From NCBI GenBank assembly GCA_964242575.1, contig CAXTCN010000006.1, forward strand, positions 41,943 to 105,942: a DNA stretch of 64,000 nucleotides. Reading direction: 5' to 3'. Under the pieces are notes generated by a model. That model had not been told where the DNA came from. It was given only the letters and a program-made list of their open reading frames with translations, and made no database searches. Of the stretch, positions 51,051-59,964 are shown piece after piece. Within the stretch, counting starts at the first letter, position 1; the number at the start of each line of letters is the position of its first letter. A program made the translations under genes and the position numbers. The DNA comes from JANPPS01 sp964242575 (GTDB lineage: Bacteria; Pseudomonadota; Alphaproteobacteria; Acetobacterales; Acetobacteraceae).

Positions 51051-52069
51051 TGGACAGCCTCCGGCGGCGTCGCGAGTGCGCTGATGGGCACCAGAATGAA
51101 GCCGCGCTCCTCAAGCTCCCGCGCCCAGGTCGCGATCCGTTCGATCATCACCGGACGGAGTGGCCCGGCAAGGCCTACAGCCGATCCACGCTCCCGGGCC
51201 AGGCGTTCAAGCGCGGCAAGTTTCGCCTCTATTTCCGCACGGCTCGGCGGCTCATCAAGCACGAGGTCCACGCGGCTTGACACGACCTCGGGCAATGGAC
51301 TCGCCCGACGCCCATCAGCCGGCGCGCGCGGGTCCACGTACAGCAAGCCACGGCCGGCAAGCTCATGCAGCACCCTGTAGAAGCTGCTGGTTTGCACGGC
51401 GAACCGCTCCCCCCGCATCCCATCCGACGCGCCAGTCATGCCGACATAGCCTTGGAACCGGCTTATGACCCATTCTAGGTTACTGGCATTCTCGGCAGGC
51501 GCCTTGGTCGTCATCAAAGCGTATGGCCCAGCCGTGTCGAGCGGATAGGCTTTCGGCTCCATCGGCAGCGACGCCAAAATCTCATGGCCAGCCGCGCGTG
51601 CGGCAGCTAACAGCGGTTCAGGGTTGGCGGAGTAGGCCGAGAACGCCAGCGTCACCGCGCCCGGGAACCGCTCTATCGCGGTGCGGCTGATGGCCTCGGA
51701 CAGCCCGAGGCCATCGACCACGATGGCGATCCGGGGACGGATGTCAGGCGGTGCGGTCGGCCTTGCATAAACCTGGCGCGGCATTCGGCCATCGACGGCG
51801 ATGCGCGGCAACAACGCCGGTTTAAATAACGTGGAGGGTTCAAGCAATGCCGGCACAGGCGCGGCGATCCGGCCATCCCAGACCGGCACAGGCGCAACGC
51901 TGTCCACTGCGGCCGCCATTGGGGTCGCAGCAAGCGAGGGCGGGCGTACAGGTGGACCAAGCACCTGAAGCGTCGTGCCCGCCGCCGCACCTAGCGCCAG
52001 AACCACGCACCAGAACAGCCCAAGCGTCCGCGCCGCGCCGGGGACGCGGGTCCGCGCCGGCCCCGGCAC
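51047..52069 (-). CDS. Divergent polysaccharide deacetylase family protein
   Basis: A 340-residue protein of the COG2861 divergent polysaccharide deacetylase group. It has one N-terminal membrane helix (LGLFWCVVLALGAAAGTTL), a linker, and a catalytic-like domain beginning RIAIVVDGLGLSEAISRTAI. Further blocks are AVTLAFSAYSANPEPLLAAA, HEILASLPMEPKAYPLD and GLLYVDPRAPADGRRASPLP. Classic NodB metal ligands are degenerate. It follows ctpA with eight bases, in the order conserved in alphaproteobacteria with envC and rppH, and probably acts on murein or glycan chains in the periplasm. GTG start at 52069. Confidence 0.9.
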   Translation of the reverse strand: MPGPARTRVPGAARTLGLFWCVVLALGAAAGTTLQVLGPPVRPPSLAATPMAAAVDSVAPVPVWDGRIAAPVPALLEPSTLFKPALLPRIAVDGRMPRQVYARPTAPPDIRPRIAIVVDGLGLSEAISRTAIERFPGAVTLAFSAYSANPEPLLAAARAAGHEILASLPMEPKAYPLDTAGPYALMTTKAPAENASNLEWVISRFQGYVGMTGASDGMRGERFAVQTSSFYRVLHELAGRGLLYVDPRAPADGRRASPLPEVVSSRVDLVLDEPPSRAEIEAKLAALERLARERGSAVGLAGPLRPVMIERIATWARELEERGFILVPISALATPPEAVQ

Positions 52070-52077
52070 TTGCGGGA

Positions 52078-53460
52078 TCAGCGTGCGGCGCGGCGCTGCT
52101 GAGCCATGGCGCGCAACACGACGAGGCCCTGTTGCAACTGGAAATCCGTATCCGGCTTGTTGGCCTCGAGTGCTGGAAAACCCTCGGGCGGCAGCTTGGG
52201 GATTTCCCGCGCCACCGCTGGCAGGTCGTTGCGTGCCGGCGGCGTGCCCGCCTGTGGGGTGCCGCCCTGGTTGCGCAACGCCCGGTTCAGGTCAGCTTCG
52301 CGCTCCGGACCGAAATGCGGGACTTCGGTGCGTGACGCCGCAACCTCAATATCCGGGTTGATGCCCAAACCTTGGATGCTTCGCCCGGACGGCGTATAAT
52401 AGCGCGCTGTGGTCAGGCGCATGGCGCCGCTGCCGGGCAACGGCATGACCGTCTGCACGCTGCCCTTGCCGAAGCTGCGCGTGCCAAGCACCACGGCCCG
52501 GCGATGGTCCTGCAACGCGCCGGCCACGATCTCCGACGCGGAGGCGGAGCCGCCGTTGATCAGCACCACCACTGGCAAGCCATTGGTGACATCGCCGGAC
52601 TTCGCGTTCCAGCGCTGGCTTTCCTCCGGGTGGCGAGAACGCGTGGACACGATCTCGCCCTGTTCCAGAAGGTCATCCGAAACCGACACGGCCTGATCCA
52701 GCAAGCCGCCGGGGTTGTTGCGCAGGTCGAGCACCAGGCCGCGCAGCGTGCCGCCAGCCTTTTGCTTCAAGTCCTGCACCGCCTTGCGCAGCCCCGGGTC
52801 GGTTTGCTCGTTGAAGCTGGTCAGCCGGATGTAGCCGATGTCCCCCTCAAGCCGGGAGCGCACGACCTGGATGCGGATCACCTCGCGGTTCATCGACAAC
52901 TCGATGGGCGTGCTGATGCCTTCCCGCTTTATCGTGAGCCGGATGCCGCTCCCGGCTGGGCCACGCATCTTGTCCACCGCCTCGTTCAGCGTGAGGCCCT
53001 GGACGGTCTGGCCATCGAGCATGGTAATCAAGTCCCCGGCCTTTACGCCGGCACGGGCGGCAGGCGTCTCGTCGATTGGGCTTACGACCTTGATAATGCC
53101 GTTCTCGCTGGTGACCTCAAGCCCCAAGCCGCCGAACTCGCCCCGGGTCTGCACCTGCATGTCCCGGAACGACTTCGCGTTCATGTATGAGCTGTGCGGG
53201 TCAAGCCCGGTCAGCATCCCGTTGATCGCGTTCTCAATCAGCTCACGGTCGTTGACTGCCTCAACGTACTCGGCCCGTACGCGCTCGAACACATCGCCGA
53301 ACAGAGTCAGCAGGCGATAGGTTTCGGCCCGGTTGCTGTCCTGGGCGCGCGCATGCGAGATCGGCCAGCCAAAATCCCGGTCGAGCAAACCGGTCACCGG
53401 GCCGGCGAGGACGCCCGCCGCGAACGCTGCACCGAGCAGCAGGCCATTACGAGTCTTCAT
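52078..53460 (-). CDS. Carboxyl-terminal processing protease CtpA (S41)
   Basis: A 460-residue periplasmic S41A serine protease with a PDZ domain. A signal anchor (NGLLLGAAFAAGVLAGPVTGL) precedes the PDZ core (residues about 90-170, GLGLEVTSENGIIKVVSPI). The S41 Ser is in NGGSASASEIVAGAL and the Lys in GTRSFGKGSVQTVMPLPG. A Ser-Lys dyad is formed. The enzyme trims or destroys envelope proteins and wall hydrolases. ATG 53460 is preferred with AAGGA nine bases upstream. It lies between envC and the divergent polysaccharide deacetylase gene. Confidence 0.93.
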   Translation of the reverse strand: MKTRNGLLLGAAFAAGVLAGPVTGLLDRDFGWPISHARAQDSNRAETYRLLTLFGDVFERVRAEYVEAVNDRELIENAINGMLTGLDPHSSYMNAKSFRDMQVQTRGEFGGLGLEVTSENGIIKVVSPIDETPAARAGVKAGDLITMLDGQTVQGLTLNEAVDKMRGPAGSGIRLTIKREGISTPIELSMNREVIRIQVVRSRLEGDIGYIRLTSFNEQTDPGLRKAVQDLKQKAGGTLRGLVLDLRNNPGGLLDQAVSVSDDLLEQGEIVSTRSRHPEESQRWNAKSGDVTNGLPVVVLINGGSASASEIVAGALQDHRRAVVLGTRSFGKGSVQTVMPLPGSGAMRLTTARYYTPSGRSIQGLGINPDIEVAASRTEVPHFGPEREADLNRALRNQGGTPQAGTPPARNDLPAVAREIPKLPPEGFPALEANKPDTDFQLQQGLVVLRAMAQQRRAAR

Positions 53461-53562
53461 ACTCCACATTCCTTTGCGCCTTGTCCGGACGCCCTGACCC
53501 GCTGTGCCCGACACAATGCGGCCTGAGTTGCTGAAACCTTAACGCGATCCGTATGGACATGG

Positions 53563-54807
53563 CTATCCGCGCGCGCGGAGAAAGGGGGCTGGATTCACGG
53601 CACGCCCGTCACGGCGTAATTCCACATACAATGCAGGTCTCGCTCCGGGTGTCTGCGGGTCCCAGCCCGGCATCACTCCCACAGGTTCAGCCATTTGCAA
53701 CTGTGCGCCCACCGCCACATCCAGCCGCTCAAACCCTGCTAACACAAAATGGTAGCCGCCACCGCAATCAACAATCAATAACACGCCGAAGCTGCGGAAT
53801 GGCCCGGCAAACGCAACCCGCCCCGCGCACGGCGCAACCACGCGGGCCGACGGCGCAGCGCGATACGAGACGCCGCTGGCCGGCCCAGCCTCGGTCCGGT
53901 CGCCCCAGGCGCGCACAACAGTCCCCGCCACCGGCGCCACCCCTTGGCCGCGCCGTCCTTGAATATCAGTGTCCTGGGTCCGGGGCTCTGGCAACCCGGG
54001 GCCAGCCGGGCGGGCCAACGCCTCCTGGCGCCTGCGCGCGTCGGCGGCCGCCGCGGCCTCCCGCTGGCGTTCCGCCCGAGCAGCATCCGCCTGGGCGCGG
54101 GCTTCGGCGCGGGCACGCTCGGCTGCCATGCCGGCGATGGCGGCGCGCAAGGTTTCGGCGCGCCCGGCCTCGGCGGCGGCACGACGAGCGGCGTCGGTGG
54201 CGGCATCCTCGGCCTCCGCGCGGCCCGACCGGGCCGCCTCAATCTGCAGGTCGAGCACGGCTGATTGCGCCGCCTGCATGGCCTGCGCCGCCCTAAGCTT
54301 TGGCACCGCCGCCTTCAGCGCCTGCTCCGACTGCGCCACCTCCGCCTGTTCCGCCCGGAGCGCCGCTGCGTCCAACTCAAGCTGCCGGGCCAGGCCACGC
54401 AGCACGGCAAGGCCACGGAGCGCCGTTGCCGGCGGGACCGGAACGGCCAGCAGCGTCTCCGCCGGATATAATGCCAGCCGCTCCACTAATGGCAGCAACG
54501 GCGCCAGTGCGGCCGCACGCTCATTGAGCCGGTGTTCCGCATCCCGCTTGCGTGCAGCCAACCGCTCGATCTCGGCTGCCATTCCGGCCGCCTGCGACTC
54601 CACCTCGCGCAGCGATGCCGCCGTGGCCACCCGCTTTTCCGCCAGGCGAACCTCCTGCAACTGGGCGGCGTGGGCACGTTCGGCTGCATCGCGTTGTGCG
54701 GCTAGCAGCGCTGCCCGGGTACGCTCGGCCTCCCGTAACTGCTGAGCGGTCTGCGCAGCCGCAGCGCCCGATAGCAGCGTGAGGCTAAGAAGAAGCGGAC
54801 GCCACAT
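53563..54807 (-). CDS. EnvC-like murein hydrolase activator (degenerate LytM)
   Basis: A 414-residue periplasmic protein with a signal peptide (RPLLLSLTLLSGAAAAQTA). A long Ala/Glu/Arg-rich coiled coil (about residues 20-280) precedes a C-terminal LytM/M23-like domain. In that domain the usual metal residues are not apparent: the first segment reads ASGVSYRAAPSARVVAPCAG without the HxxxD pair, and the last is PALYVELRRDG instead of HxH. It should therefore activate amidases rather than cut murein, as EnvC does. It overlaps the gpmI end by 23 bp and precedes ctpA. Confidence 0.9.
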   Translation of the reverse strand: MWRPLLLSLTLLSGAAAAQTAQQLREAERTRAALLAAQRDAAERAHAAQLQEVRLAEKRVATAASLREVESQAAGMAAEIERLAARKRDAEHRLNERAAALAPLLPLVERLALYPAETLLAVPVPPATALRGLAVLRGLARQLELDAAALRAEQAEVAQSEQALKAAVPKLRAAQAMQAAQSAVLDLQIEAARSGRAEAEDAATDAARRAAAEAGRAETLRAAIAGMAAERARAEARAQADAARAERQREAAAAADARRRQEALARPAGPGLPEPRTQDTDIQGRRGQGVAPVAGTVVRAWGDRTEAGPASGVSYRAAPSARVVAPCAGRVAFAGPFRSFGVLLIVDCGGGYHFVLAGFERLDVAVGAQLQMAEPVGVMPGWDPQTPGARPALYVELRRDGRAVNPAPFLRARG

Positions 54808-56314
54808 GCAGGAGGGAGCGCCCGGTCATCTCGGCGGGCTGCGGCAATCCCATAAGCTCCAGCAGCGTCGGCGCAAGGTCGGCCAGGCGGCCGTCCTGCA
54901 ACGGCGCTTCATGGCCGAACAGCGCCACGGGCACCGGGTTGGTAGTGTGCGCGGTGTGTGGCCCGCCGGTCACCGGGTCACGCATCAGCTCGGCGTTGCC
55001 GTGGTCGGCGGTGACCAGGAGCGCGCCGCCGGCTTGGCTGACCGCGTCCACGATGCGGCCCAACGCCTCGTCCACCGCCGCGACGGCGCGGGTCGCGGCC
55101 GGCAGGCTGCCGGTGTGGCCCACCATGTCCGCGTTGGCGAAGTTCAGCACGATCAAGTCATAGGCGCCCGAGCCGATTGCGGCGACGGCCCGGTCCGCCA
55201 ACTCGGGCGCTGACATCTCCGGCTGTAGGTCATAGGTCGCGACCTTGGGGGAGGGGACCATGACGCGGTCCTCCCCGGGATACGGCGTCTCCTGCCCGCC
55301 GTTCATGAAGTAGGTGACGTGCGGATACTTCTCCGTCTCCGCCAGGCGGAGCTGACGACGGCCGGCGGCGGCCACGGTCTCGCCCAGGATATTGCCCATG
55401 TGCTGCGGCGCGAACGCGGTCCGCATGAACGGCTCCAGCGCGTCGCCATAGCGCGTCAGGCCGACTGCGGCGGCGAAGTGGATGGGGCGCGGCCGTTGGA
55501 ACCCGGTGAACGCCGGGTCGAGCAGCGCCGCCAAGAGCTCCCGCACGCGGTCGCCGCGGAAGTTGAAGCACAGCAGCGCGTCGCCATCCCGGACGCCGTT
55601 GTAGCCGCCAATCGTGGCTGGGATCACGAACTCGTCCGTGATGCCGCTGCCGTACGCGGCATCGAGCGCGCTGGCAGCGTCGGCGAAGCTGGCGCCGCGG
55701 CCATAGGCGATGGCGAGGTAGGCCTTCTCCACCCGGTCCCAACGGTTGTCGCGGTCCATCGCGTAGTAGCGGCCGCACACGGTCGCGATCCGCACGCCCT
55801 CCGGCAGCGCGTTCTGCAACCGCTGGATGCAGTCACCGCCGGAGCGTGGCGCGGTGTCCCGGCCGTCGGTGAAGGCGTGCACCCGCACCGGCACGCGGGC
55901 GTCCGCCAGGATGCGCGCCAAGGCCGCCGCGTGATCCTGGTGCGAGTGCACCCCGCCCGCCGACACGAGGCCCATGAGGTGACAGGTCCCACCGCTCTGC
56001 CGCAGCGCCCCAATCAATTGCGTGATGGCCGGGTTCCGCGCCAGGCTGCCGTCCTGCACCGCCTGGTCGATGCGCGGCAACTCCTGCATCACGACGCGCC
56101 CGGCGCCGATGTTCAGGTGCCCGACCTCGGAGTTGCCCATCTGGCCGGGCGGCAGGCCCACATCCAGGCCAGACGTGCGCAGGAACGCGTGCGGGCCGTC
56201 CATCAAGCGGTCGAAAGTCGGCGTGTCCGCCAGCTCCACCGCGTTGTCGGCTGCGGCGTCCCGCCAGCCCCAGCCGTCCAGGATCACCAGCATTACGGGG
56301 CGGGGCGCGAGCAT
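54785..56314 (-). CDS. gpmI: 2,3-bisphosphoglycerate-independent phosphoglycerate mutase
   Basis: GpmI interconverts 3- and 2-phosphoglycerate with two Mn ions in glycolysis. It is 509 residues. Metal and Ser sites are in VMLVILDGWGWRDAAADNAV and GQMGNSEVGHLNIGAGR, with the phosphoserine near residue 62. VHSHQDHAAAL, DGRDTAPRSGGD and TADHGNAELM are further ligands. ATG 56314 has AGGA eight bases upstream. In this operon it is followed by the wall genes envC and ctpA, an order seen in other alphaproteobacteria. Confidence 0.96.
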   Translation of the reverse strand: MLAPRPVMLVILDGWGWRDAAADNAVELADTPTFDRLMDGPHAFLRTSGLDVGLPPGQMGNSEVGHLNIGAGRVVMQELPRIDQAVQDGSLARNPAITQLIGALRQSGGTCHLMGLVSAGGVHSHQDHAAALARILADARVPVRVHAFTDGRDTAPRSGGDCIQRLQNALPEGVRIATVCGRYYAMDRDNRWDRVEKAYLAIAYGRGASFADAASALDAAYGSGITDEFVIPATIGGYNGVRDGDALLCFNFRGDRVRELLAALLDPAFTGFQRPRPIHFAAAVGLTRYGDALEPFMRTAFAPQHMGNILGETVAAAGRRQLRLAETEKYPHVTYFMNGGQETPYPGEDRVMVPSPKVATYDLQPEMSAPELADRAVAAIGSGAYDLIVLNFANADMVGHTGSLPAATRAVAAVDEALGRIVDAVSQAGGALLVTADHGNAELMRDPVTGGPHTAHTTNPVPVALFGHEAPLQDGRLADLAPTLLELMGLPQPAEMTGRSLLHVASASS

Positions 56315-56383
56315 AGCGAATTCCTGATTTGGACCAAAGACGTATGGCGGCAAGCCAAGCGCGCGGCAAGCCACGCCAGCACG

Positions 56384-56833
56384 TTACGGGCGGGCCGTGC
56401 GGTGATAGGGGTGGCCGGACAGGATGCACTGCGCGCGGTACAACTGTTCCGCCAGCATGGCGCGCACCAGCAGGTGCGGCCAGGTCATGGGTCCGAGCGA
56501 CAGCACATGGTCCGCCCGCGCCAGCACCGGCGCGTCCAGGCCGTCGGCGCCGCCCACTAGGAAACACGGTTGGCGGGCCATCCAACGCTCCAGCAACCGG
56601 GCCAGCCCCACGCTGTCCGGCGCTGTGCCGCCCAGGTCCAGCGCCACCGCCATTGCTCCGGCGGGCACGGCATGCAGCAACGCCTCGCCCTCGCGGCGCT
56701 TGGCCTCCGCCATGGCGCCCCCGCCCTCCGGCACTTCCACAACGGCCAGGCCCGGGCGCAAGCGGGCGTTGTAGCGGGCGAAAAGCTCGGCTTCCGGACC
56801 GGAGCGAAGGCGGCCCACTGCGATCAGCCGCAC
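56384..56833 (-). CDS. rlmH: 23S rRNA (pseudouridine(1915)-N3)-methyltransferase RlmH
   Basis: RlmH (SPOUT class) methylates pseudouridine 1915 of 23S rRNA on 70S ribosomes with SAM. The knot is seen in FLVGGADGLDAPVLARADHV, then LSLGPMTWPHLLVRAMLAEQ and LYRAQCILSGHPYHR, the family C-terminus. A GTG start at 56833 gives 149 residues (VRLIAVGRLRSGPE). No strong Shine-Dalgarno is seen. It lies 70 bp above gpmI. rlmH usually follows rsfS directly; here a plus-strand gene has come between them. Confidence 0.94.
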   Translation of the reverse strand: MRLIAVGRLRSGPEAELFARYNARLRPGLAVVEVPEGGGAMAEAKRREGEALLHAVPAGAMAVALDLGGTAPDSVGLARLLERWMARQPCFLVGGADGLDAPVLARADHVLSLGPMTWPHLLVRAMLAEQLYRAQCILSGHPYHRTARP

Positions 56834-56874
56834 GGCCGTGCAACCCGGAGGGGTGCTGCGTCGCTTAGACCGGC

Positions 56875-57399
56875 ATGAGCATAATGCAACGTTCCGCGAT
56901 AAGGCTCCTGGCGGTGGCGGCCCTGATGCTGTCCGGCCTTGCCCATGCGGCGGCGCCGGCATCGAAGCCGGCCGGCACGCCCGTCGTGCTGATGCCACAG
57001 CGGGGAACGCCGCTTGAGGCCACGGTGAGGCGACTCGTGGCGCGAGATTTGGCCGAAGCGGGCCGCAATGGGGAAGCGCCGCTGTTGCTGGTGGGCTCCG
57101 CACGGCTCGGCCGCGCCGCTGACCGTCCAGCGTTGTTCGTGCAGTTGCAGTCGCCGCGGGAGTGCGGGTCGGCTGGGTGCAGCACGCAGGTGTATGCCTG
57201 GGTGCGCGGAGCTTATGTGCGAGTGCTGGACGGCGTCGCCGGGCCGATCACCGTCGCTCCGACCCGGCATGGCGGCATGGCGGACCTGCTGACGAATAAC
57301 GAGCGTTACGTGTGGGACGGCGCAGCTTACCGCGACGCCCGGCCAGCGCCGAACGTGGACCTCCGCCCGCGTGGGCCCACCCGTGCGCCGGTGCAGTGA
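56875..57399 (+). CDS. Exported hypothetical protein
   Basis: A 174-residue protein with a signal peptide (IRLLAVAALMLSGLAHAA). The mature part contains FVQLQSPRECGSAGCSTQVY, with two Cys likely to form a disulfide. It continues AWVRGAYVRVLDGVAGPITV and GMADLLTNNERYVWDGAAYR. Similar small exported proteins occur in Acetobacteraceae, from memory. It is on the plus strand between rlmH and rsfS, both of which are minus. Function unknown. Confidence 0.82.
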   Translation: MSIMQRSAIRLLAVAALMLSGLAHAAAPASKPAGTPVVLMPQRGTPLEATVRRLVARDLAEAGRNGEAPLLLVGSARLGRAADRPALFVQLQSPRECGSAGCSTQVYAWVRGAYVRVLDGVAGPITVAPTRHGGMADLLTNNERYVWDGAAYRDARPAPNVDLRPRGPTRAPVQ

Positions 57400-57412
57400 G
57401 CCGTGCATCGCA

Positions 57413-57874
57413 TCAGTCGCCCGGCAGCACTTCCGCGGGTTCGTCCAGCTCCTTGCCCCACATGCGCTCCAGCGCATACAGCGTCCGCGCTTCGGGCTTG
57501 AACAGGTGCACCACGATGTCGCCGGCGTCGATCAGCACCCAGTCCGAACCGCCGCTGCCCTCGACCTGCACGCGCTTAATGCCGATTTCGGCCAGCTTTT
57601 CCTCCAGATGCAGCGCCATGGCGCTGATCTGCCGGTCCGCGAGGCCGGTGGCGATCACCATGCGGTCGGTGAACGCGGCCCGTCCGGCCAGGTCCAGCGC
57701 CACGACCTGTTCTGCCTTGTCCGCCTCCAGGCTCTCGATGATCACGGCCTGCATCCGGTCCAACCGCGCGGTCTGTTCGGCAACCGGAGTGGGCGCTGCC
57801 TTGCGGGACCGCGGCCCGGCGGCGGCCGCCTTTTTGCGCGGGGTGCCAGGCACCTTGGCTGCCTCGGCGAGCAC
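57413..57874 (-). CDS. rsfS: Ribosomal silencing factor RsfS (start uncertain)
   Basis: RsfS binds L14 and blocks subunit joining in starvation. The domain (from MQAVIIESLEADKAEQVVAL) shows DRMVIATGLADRQISAMALH, then SDWVLIDAGDIVVHLFKPEA and the YALERMWG C-terminus. The start is unsettled. From GTG 57874 the protein has 153 residues, but no Shine-Dalgarno precedes it. Codons upstream stay open and would give ARKPADPTAKPAPKRRAPTP from an ATA at 57943, which overlaps the nadD stop as ATAG. There is no ATG, GTG or TTG between that point and 57874. Confidence 0.9.
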   Translation of the reverse strand: MLAEAAKVPGTPRKKAAAAGPRSRKAAPTPVAEQTARLDRMQAVIIESLEADKAEQVVALDLAGRAAFTDRMVIATGLADRQISAMALHLEEKLAEIGIKRVQVEGSGGSDWVLIDAGDIVVHLFKPEARTLYALERMWGKELDEPAEVLPGD

Positions 57875-57939
57875 AGGCGCCGGCGTCGGCGCACGGCGCT
57901 TCGGCGCGGGCTTGGCGGTGGGGTCAGCTGGTTTTCTGG

Positions 57940-58608
57940 CTATGTCCGTGTTCCCTCAAGCACTGGCTCGCGGGTTATAGCGAGGCGTGGTGGCCAATGC
58001 ACGCTCGCTACGGCCCCTGCACGCAATGCCGTAGCGGATATGGGGGTTTGCCGTGACGGCAGGAAGGTCCAGGCTGGCGCTCCATGGCCAGCCAGCGCCG
58101 GGCCAGCGCGCGCCGGCAACAGATTGCGGCGCAGGCGGTGCGCAACCTGTCCGGCCAGCGCCCGCTGGTTGTAGGTGGGGCGCGGCATGACCGCGAGCGG
58201 CATGGTCCGGGTGATCCCGAGCCAGCGCTGCCAGCGCGGCAATTGCACCAGGTTGTCCGCCCCCATGATCCAGACGAAGCGCACGCGAGGGAACCGGCGT
58301 CGCAGCTTGCGCAGGGTGTCGAAGGTGTAGCGCGTGCGCAGCGCCGCCTCGATCCCGGTAGCCACGATGCGGCGCCCGTCGGCGATGCCGCGTGCGCTCG
58401 CGAGCCGGGCCGCCAACGGCGCCATGCCTCGGTTCGGCTTCAATGGGTTGCCGGGGGACGCCAGCAGCCAGACCTGGTGCAGCCGCAGCCGCCGGAGCGC
58501 CACGTTCGCCACATGCAGGTGTCCGGCATGGGCCGGGTTGAACGACCCGCCTAGCAGGCCGACGCGCACCCGGCGCCGGTCCCCCCACCGAGGCAGCGGA
58601 TCGGTCAG
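57940..58608 (-). CDS. nadD: Nicotinate-nucleotide adenylyltransferase
   Basis: NadD adenylates nicotinate mononucleotide in NAD synthesis. The nucleotidyltransferase motif is RVGLLGGSFNPAHAGHLHVA with HxGH. SPGNPLKPNRGMAPLAAR and WIMGADNLVQLPRWQRW follow, and ISATALR (ISxTxxR) closes it. The N-terminus is uncertain. A CTG at 58608, overlapping the proA TGA, would give TDPLPRWGDRRRVRVGLLGG, and that PRWGDRRR head is usual in relatives. The canonical alternative is GTG 58569. No ATG is available. It follows proA and precedes rsfS. Confidence 0.92.
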   Translation of the reverse strand: MTDPLPRWGDRRRVRVGLLGGSFNPAHAGHLHVANVALRRLRLHQVWLLASPGNPLKPNRGMAPLAARLASARGIADGRRIVATGIEAALRTRYTFDTLRKLRRRFPRVRFVWIMGADNLVQLPRWQRWLGITRTMPLAVMPRPTYNQRALAGQVAHRLRRNLLPARAGPALAGHGAPAWTFLPSRQTPISATALRAGAVASVHWPPRLAITREPVLEGTRT

Positions 58609-59867
58609 GGGCGTGTCTGCCCGGCGCCGGTGACGACGTAGCGGAACGTGGTGAGCTGCTCCACGCCGACCGGGCCGCGGGCGTGGATGCGGCCGGTGGC
58701 GATGCCGATCTCCGCGCCGAACCCGAACTCGCCACCGTCGCAGAACTGGGTGGAGGCGTTCCACAGCGCGACCGCGCTGCTGACGCCGCGCAGGAATTGC
58801 TGGGCCGCATCGGCGTCGGTGGTGATGATGGCCTCCGTATGCTCGCTGCCGTAGTGGGCAATGTGCGCGAGCGCCCCGTCCACCCCGTCCACCACCGCGA
58901 TGGACAGCATGGCGTCAAGCCACTCGGTGCTGAAATCCGCGTCCGTCGCGGGCGGCAGGCCGGGCACGACCGCTTGCGCCCGCGCGTCGGCCCGGAAGCC
59001 GCAGCCCAGCGCCGCCAGGTCCGCCACCAGCAACGGCAACAAGGCATCAGCGCAGCCGGCGTCGATCAGCAGCGTCTCGGTCGCGCCGCAGACGCCGGTG
59101 CGGCGCATCTTGGCGTTCACCAGCACCGCGCGCGCCATGGCCGGATCAGCGGCGGCGTGGACGTAGGTGTGGCAAAGCCCTTCGGCGTGGGCCAGCACCG
59201 GCACCCGCGCCTCCCGCTGCACCCGCTCCACCAAGCCGCGTCCGCCGCGCGGGATTAGCAGGTCGATCAGCCCGGCGCCGTCCAGCATGGCAGCCACGTA
59301 GCCTCGGTCCCGGCCGGGCGTTGACTGTACCGCGTCCGGCGGCAGCCCGGCCGCGACCACTCCCGCCACGATGGCGGCGCCAATCGCGGCGGAGGAGTGG
59401 AAGCTGTCGGACCCCGCGCGCAGGATGACGGCGTTGCCGGACTTGAGGCACAGCCCGGCCGCGTCGGCGCCGACATTCGGCCGGCTCTCATAGATCATGC
59501 CGATCACCCCGAGCGGCGCCGCGATCCGCTGGATGCGCAGCCCGTTTGGCCGGGTCCAGTCCGCCAGGATGCGCGCCAACGGGTCCGGCAACGCCGCGAT
59601 CTCTTCAAGCCCGCGCGCCATCGCCGCGACCCGCTCCGGCGTGAGCGCCAGGCGGTCTCGCATGGCGGCGGTGCCCTGGTGCGCCGATACGTCAAGCGCG
59701 TTCGCCGCCAGGATCGCTGGCGATTGCGTGCGCAACGCCGCCGCCGCCGCGTGCAACGCCGCATTGCGCTCGGCGTCAGAAGTGCCGGCAAGGTGGCGCG
59801 AAGCGGCCTGGGCGCGCTGCCCTGCATCCCGCAGCCAGGCTGCGCAAAGGTCGGTGTCTTGGTTCAT
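58605..59867 (-). CDS. proA: Gamma-glutamyl phosphate reductase
   Basis: ProA reduces gamma-glutamyl phosphate to glutamate semialdehyde with NADPH in proline synthesis. It is 420 residues. IAAPLGVIGMIYESRPNVGA, LKSGNAVILRAGSDSFHSSA and the catalytic Cys in AKMRRTGVCGATETLLID are complete. The C-terminal TQFCDGGEFGFGAEIGIATG is present. ATG 59867 gives MNQDTDLCAAWL. proB, usually adjacent, is about 1 kb away past a plus-strand transporter gene. nadD overlaps its stop. Confidence 0.96.
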   Translation of the reverse strand: MNQDTDLCAAWLRDAGQRAQAASRHLAGTSDAERNAALHAAAAALRTQSPAILAANALDVSAHQGTAAMRDRLALTPERVAAMARGLEEIAALPDPLARILADWTRPNGLRIQRIAAPLGVIGMIYESRPNVGADAAGLCLKSGNAVILRAGSDSFHSSAAIGAAIVAGVVAAGLPPDAVQSTPGRDRGYVAAMLDGAGLIDLLIPRGGRGLVERVQREARVPVLAHAEGLCHTYVHAAADPAMARAVLVNAKMRRTGVCGATETLLIDAGCADALLPLLVADLAALGCGFRADARAQAVVPGLPPATDADFSTEWLDAMLSIAVVDGVDGALAHIAHYGSEHTEAIITTDADAAQQFLRGVSSAVALWNASTQFCDGGEFGFGAEIGIATGRIHARGPVGVEQLTTFRYVVTGAGQTRP

Positions 59868-59964
59868 GGTGCCGGCGATCCTGCCCAAGTACGAGGCGCT
59901 TCACCAGTGCGACGGCAGCGCCCCTGGTTCACATGCAGCTTCGGACCGGCCATACCGTCGCGCC

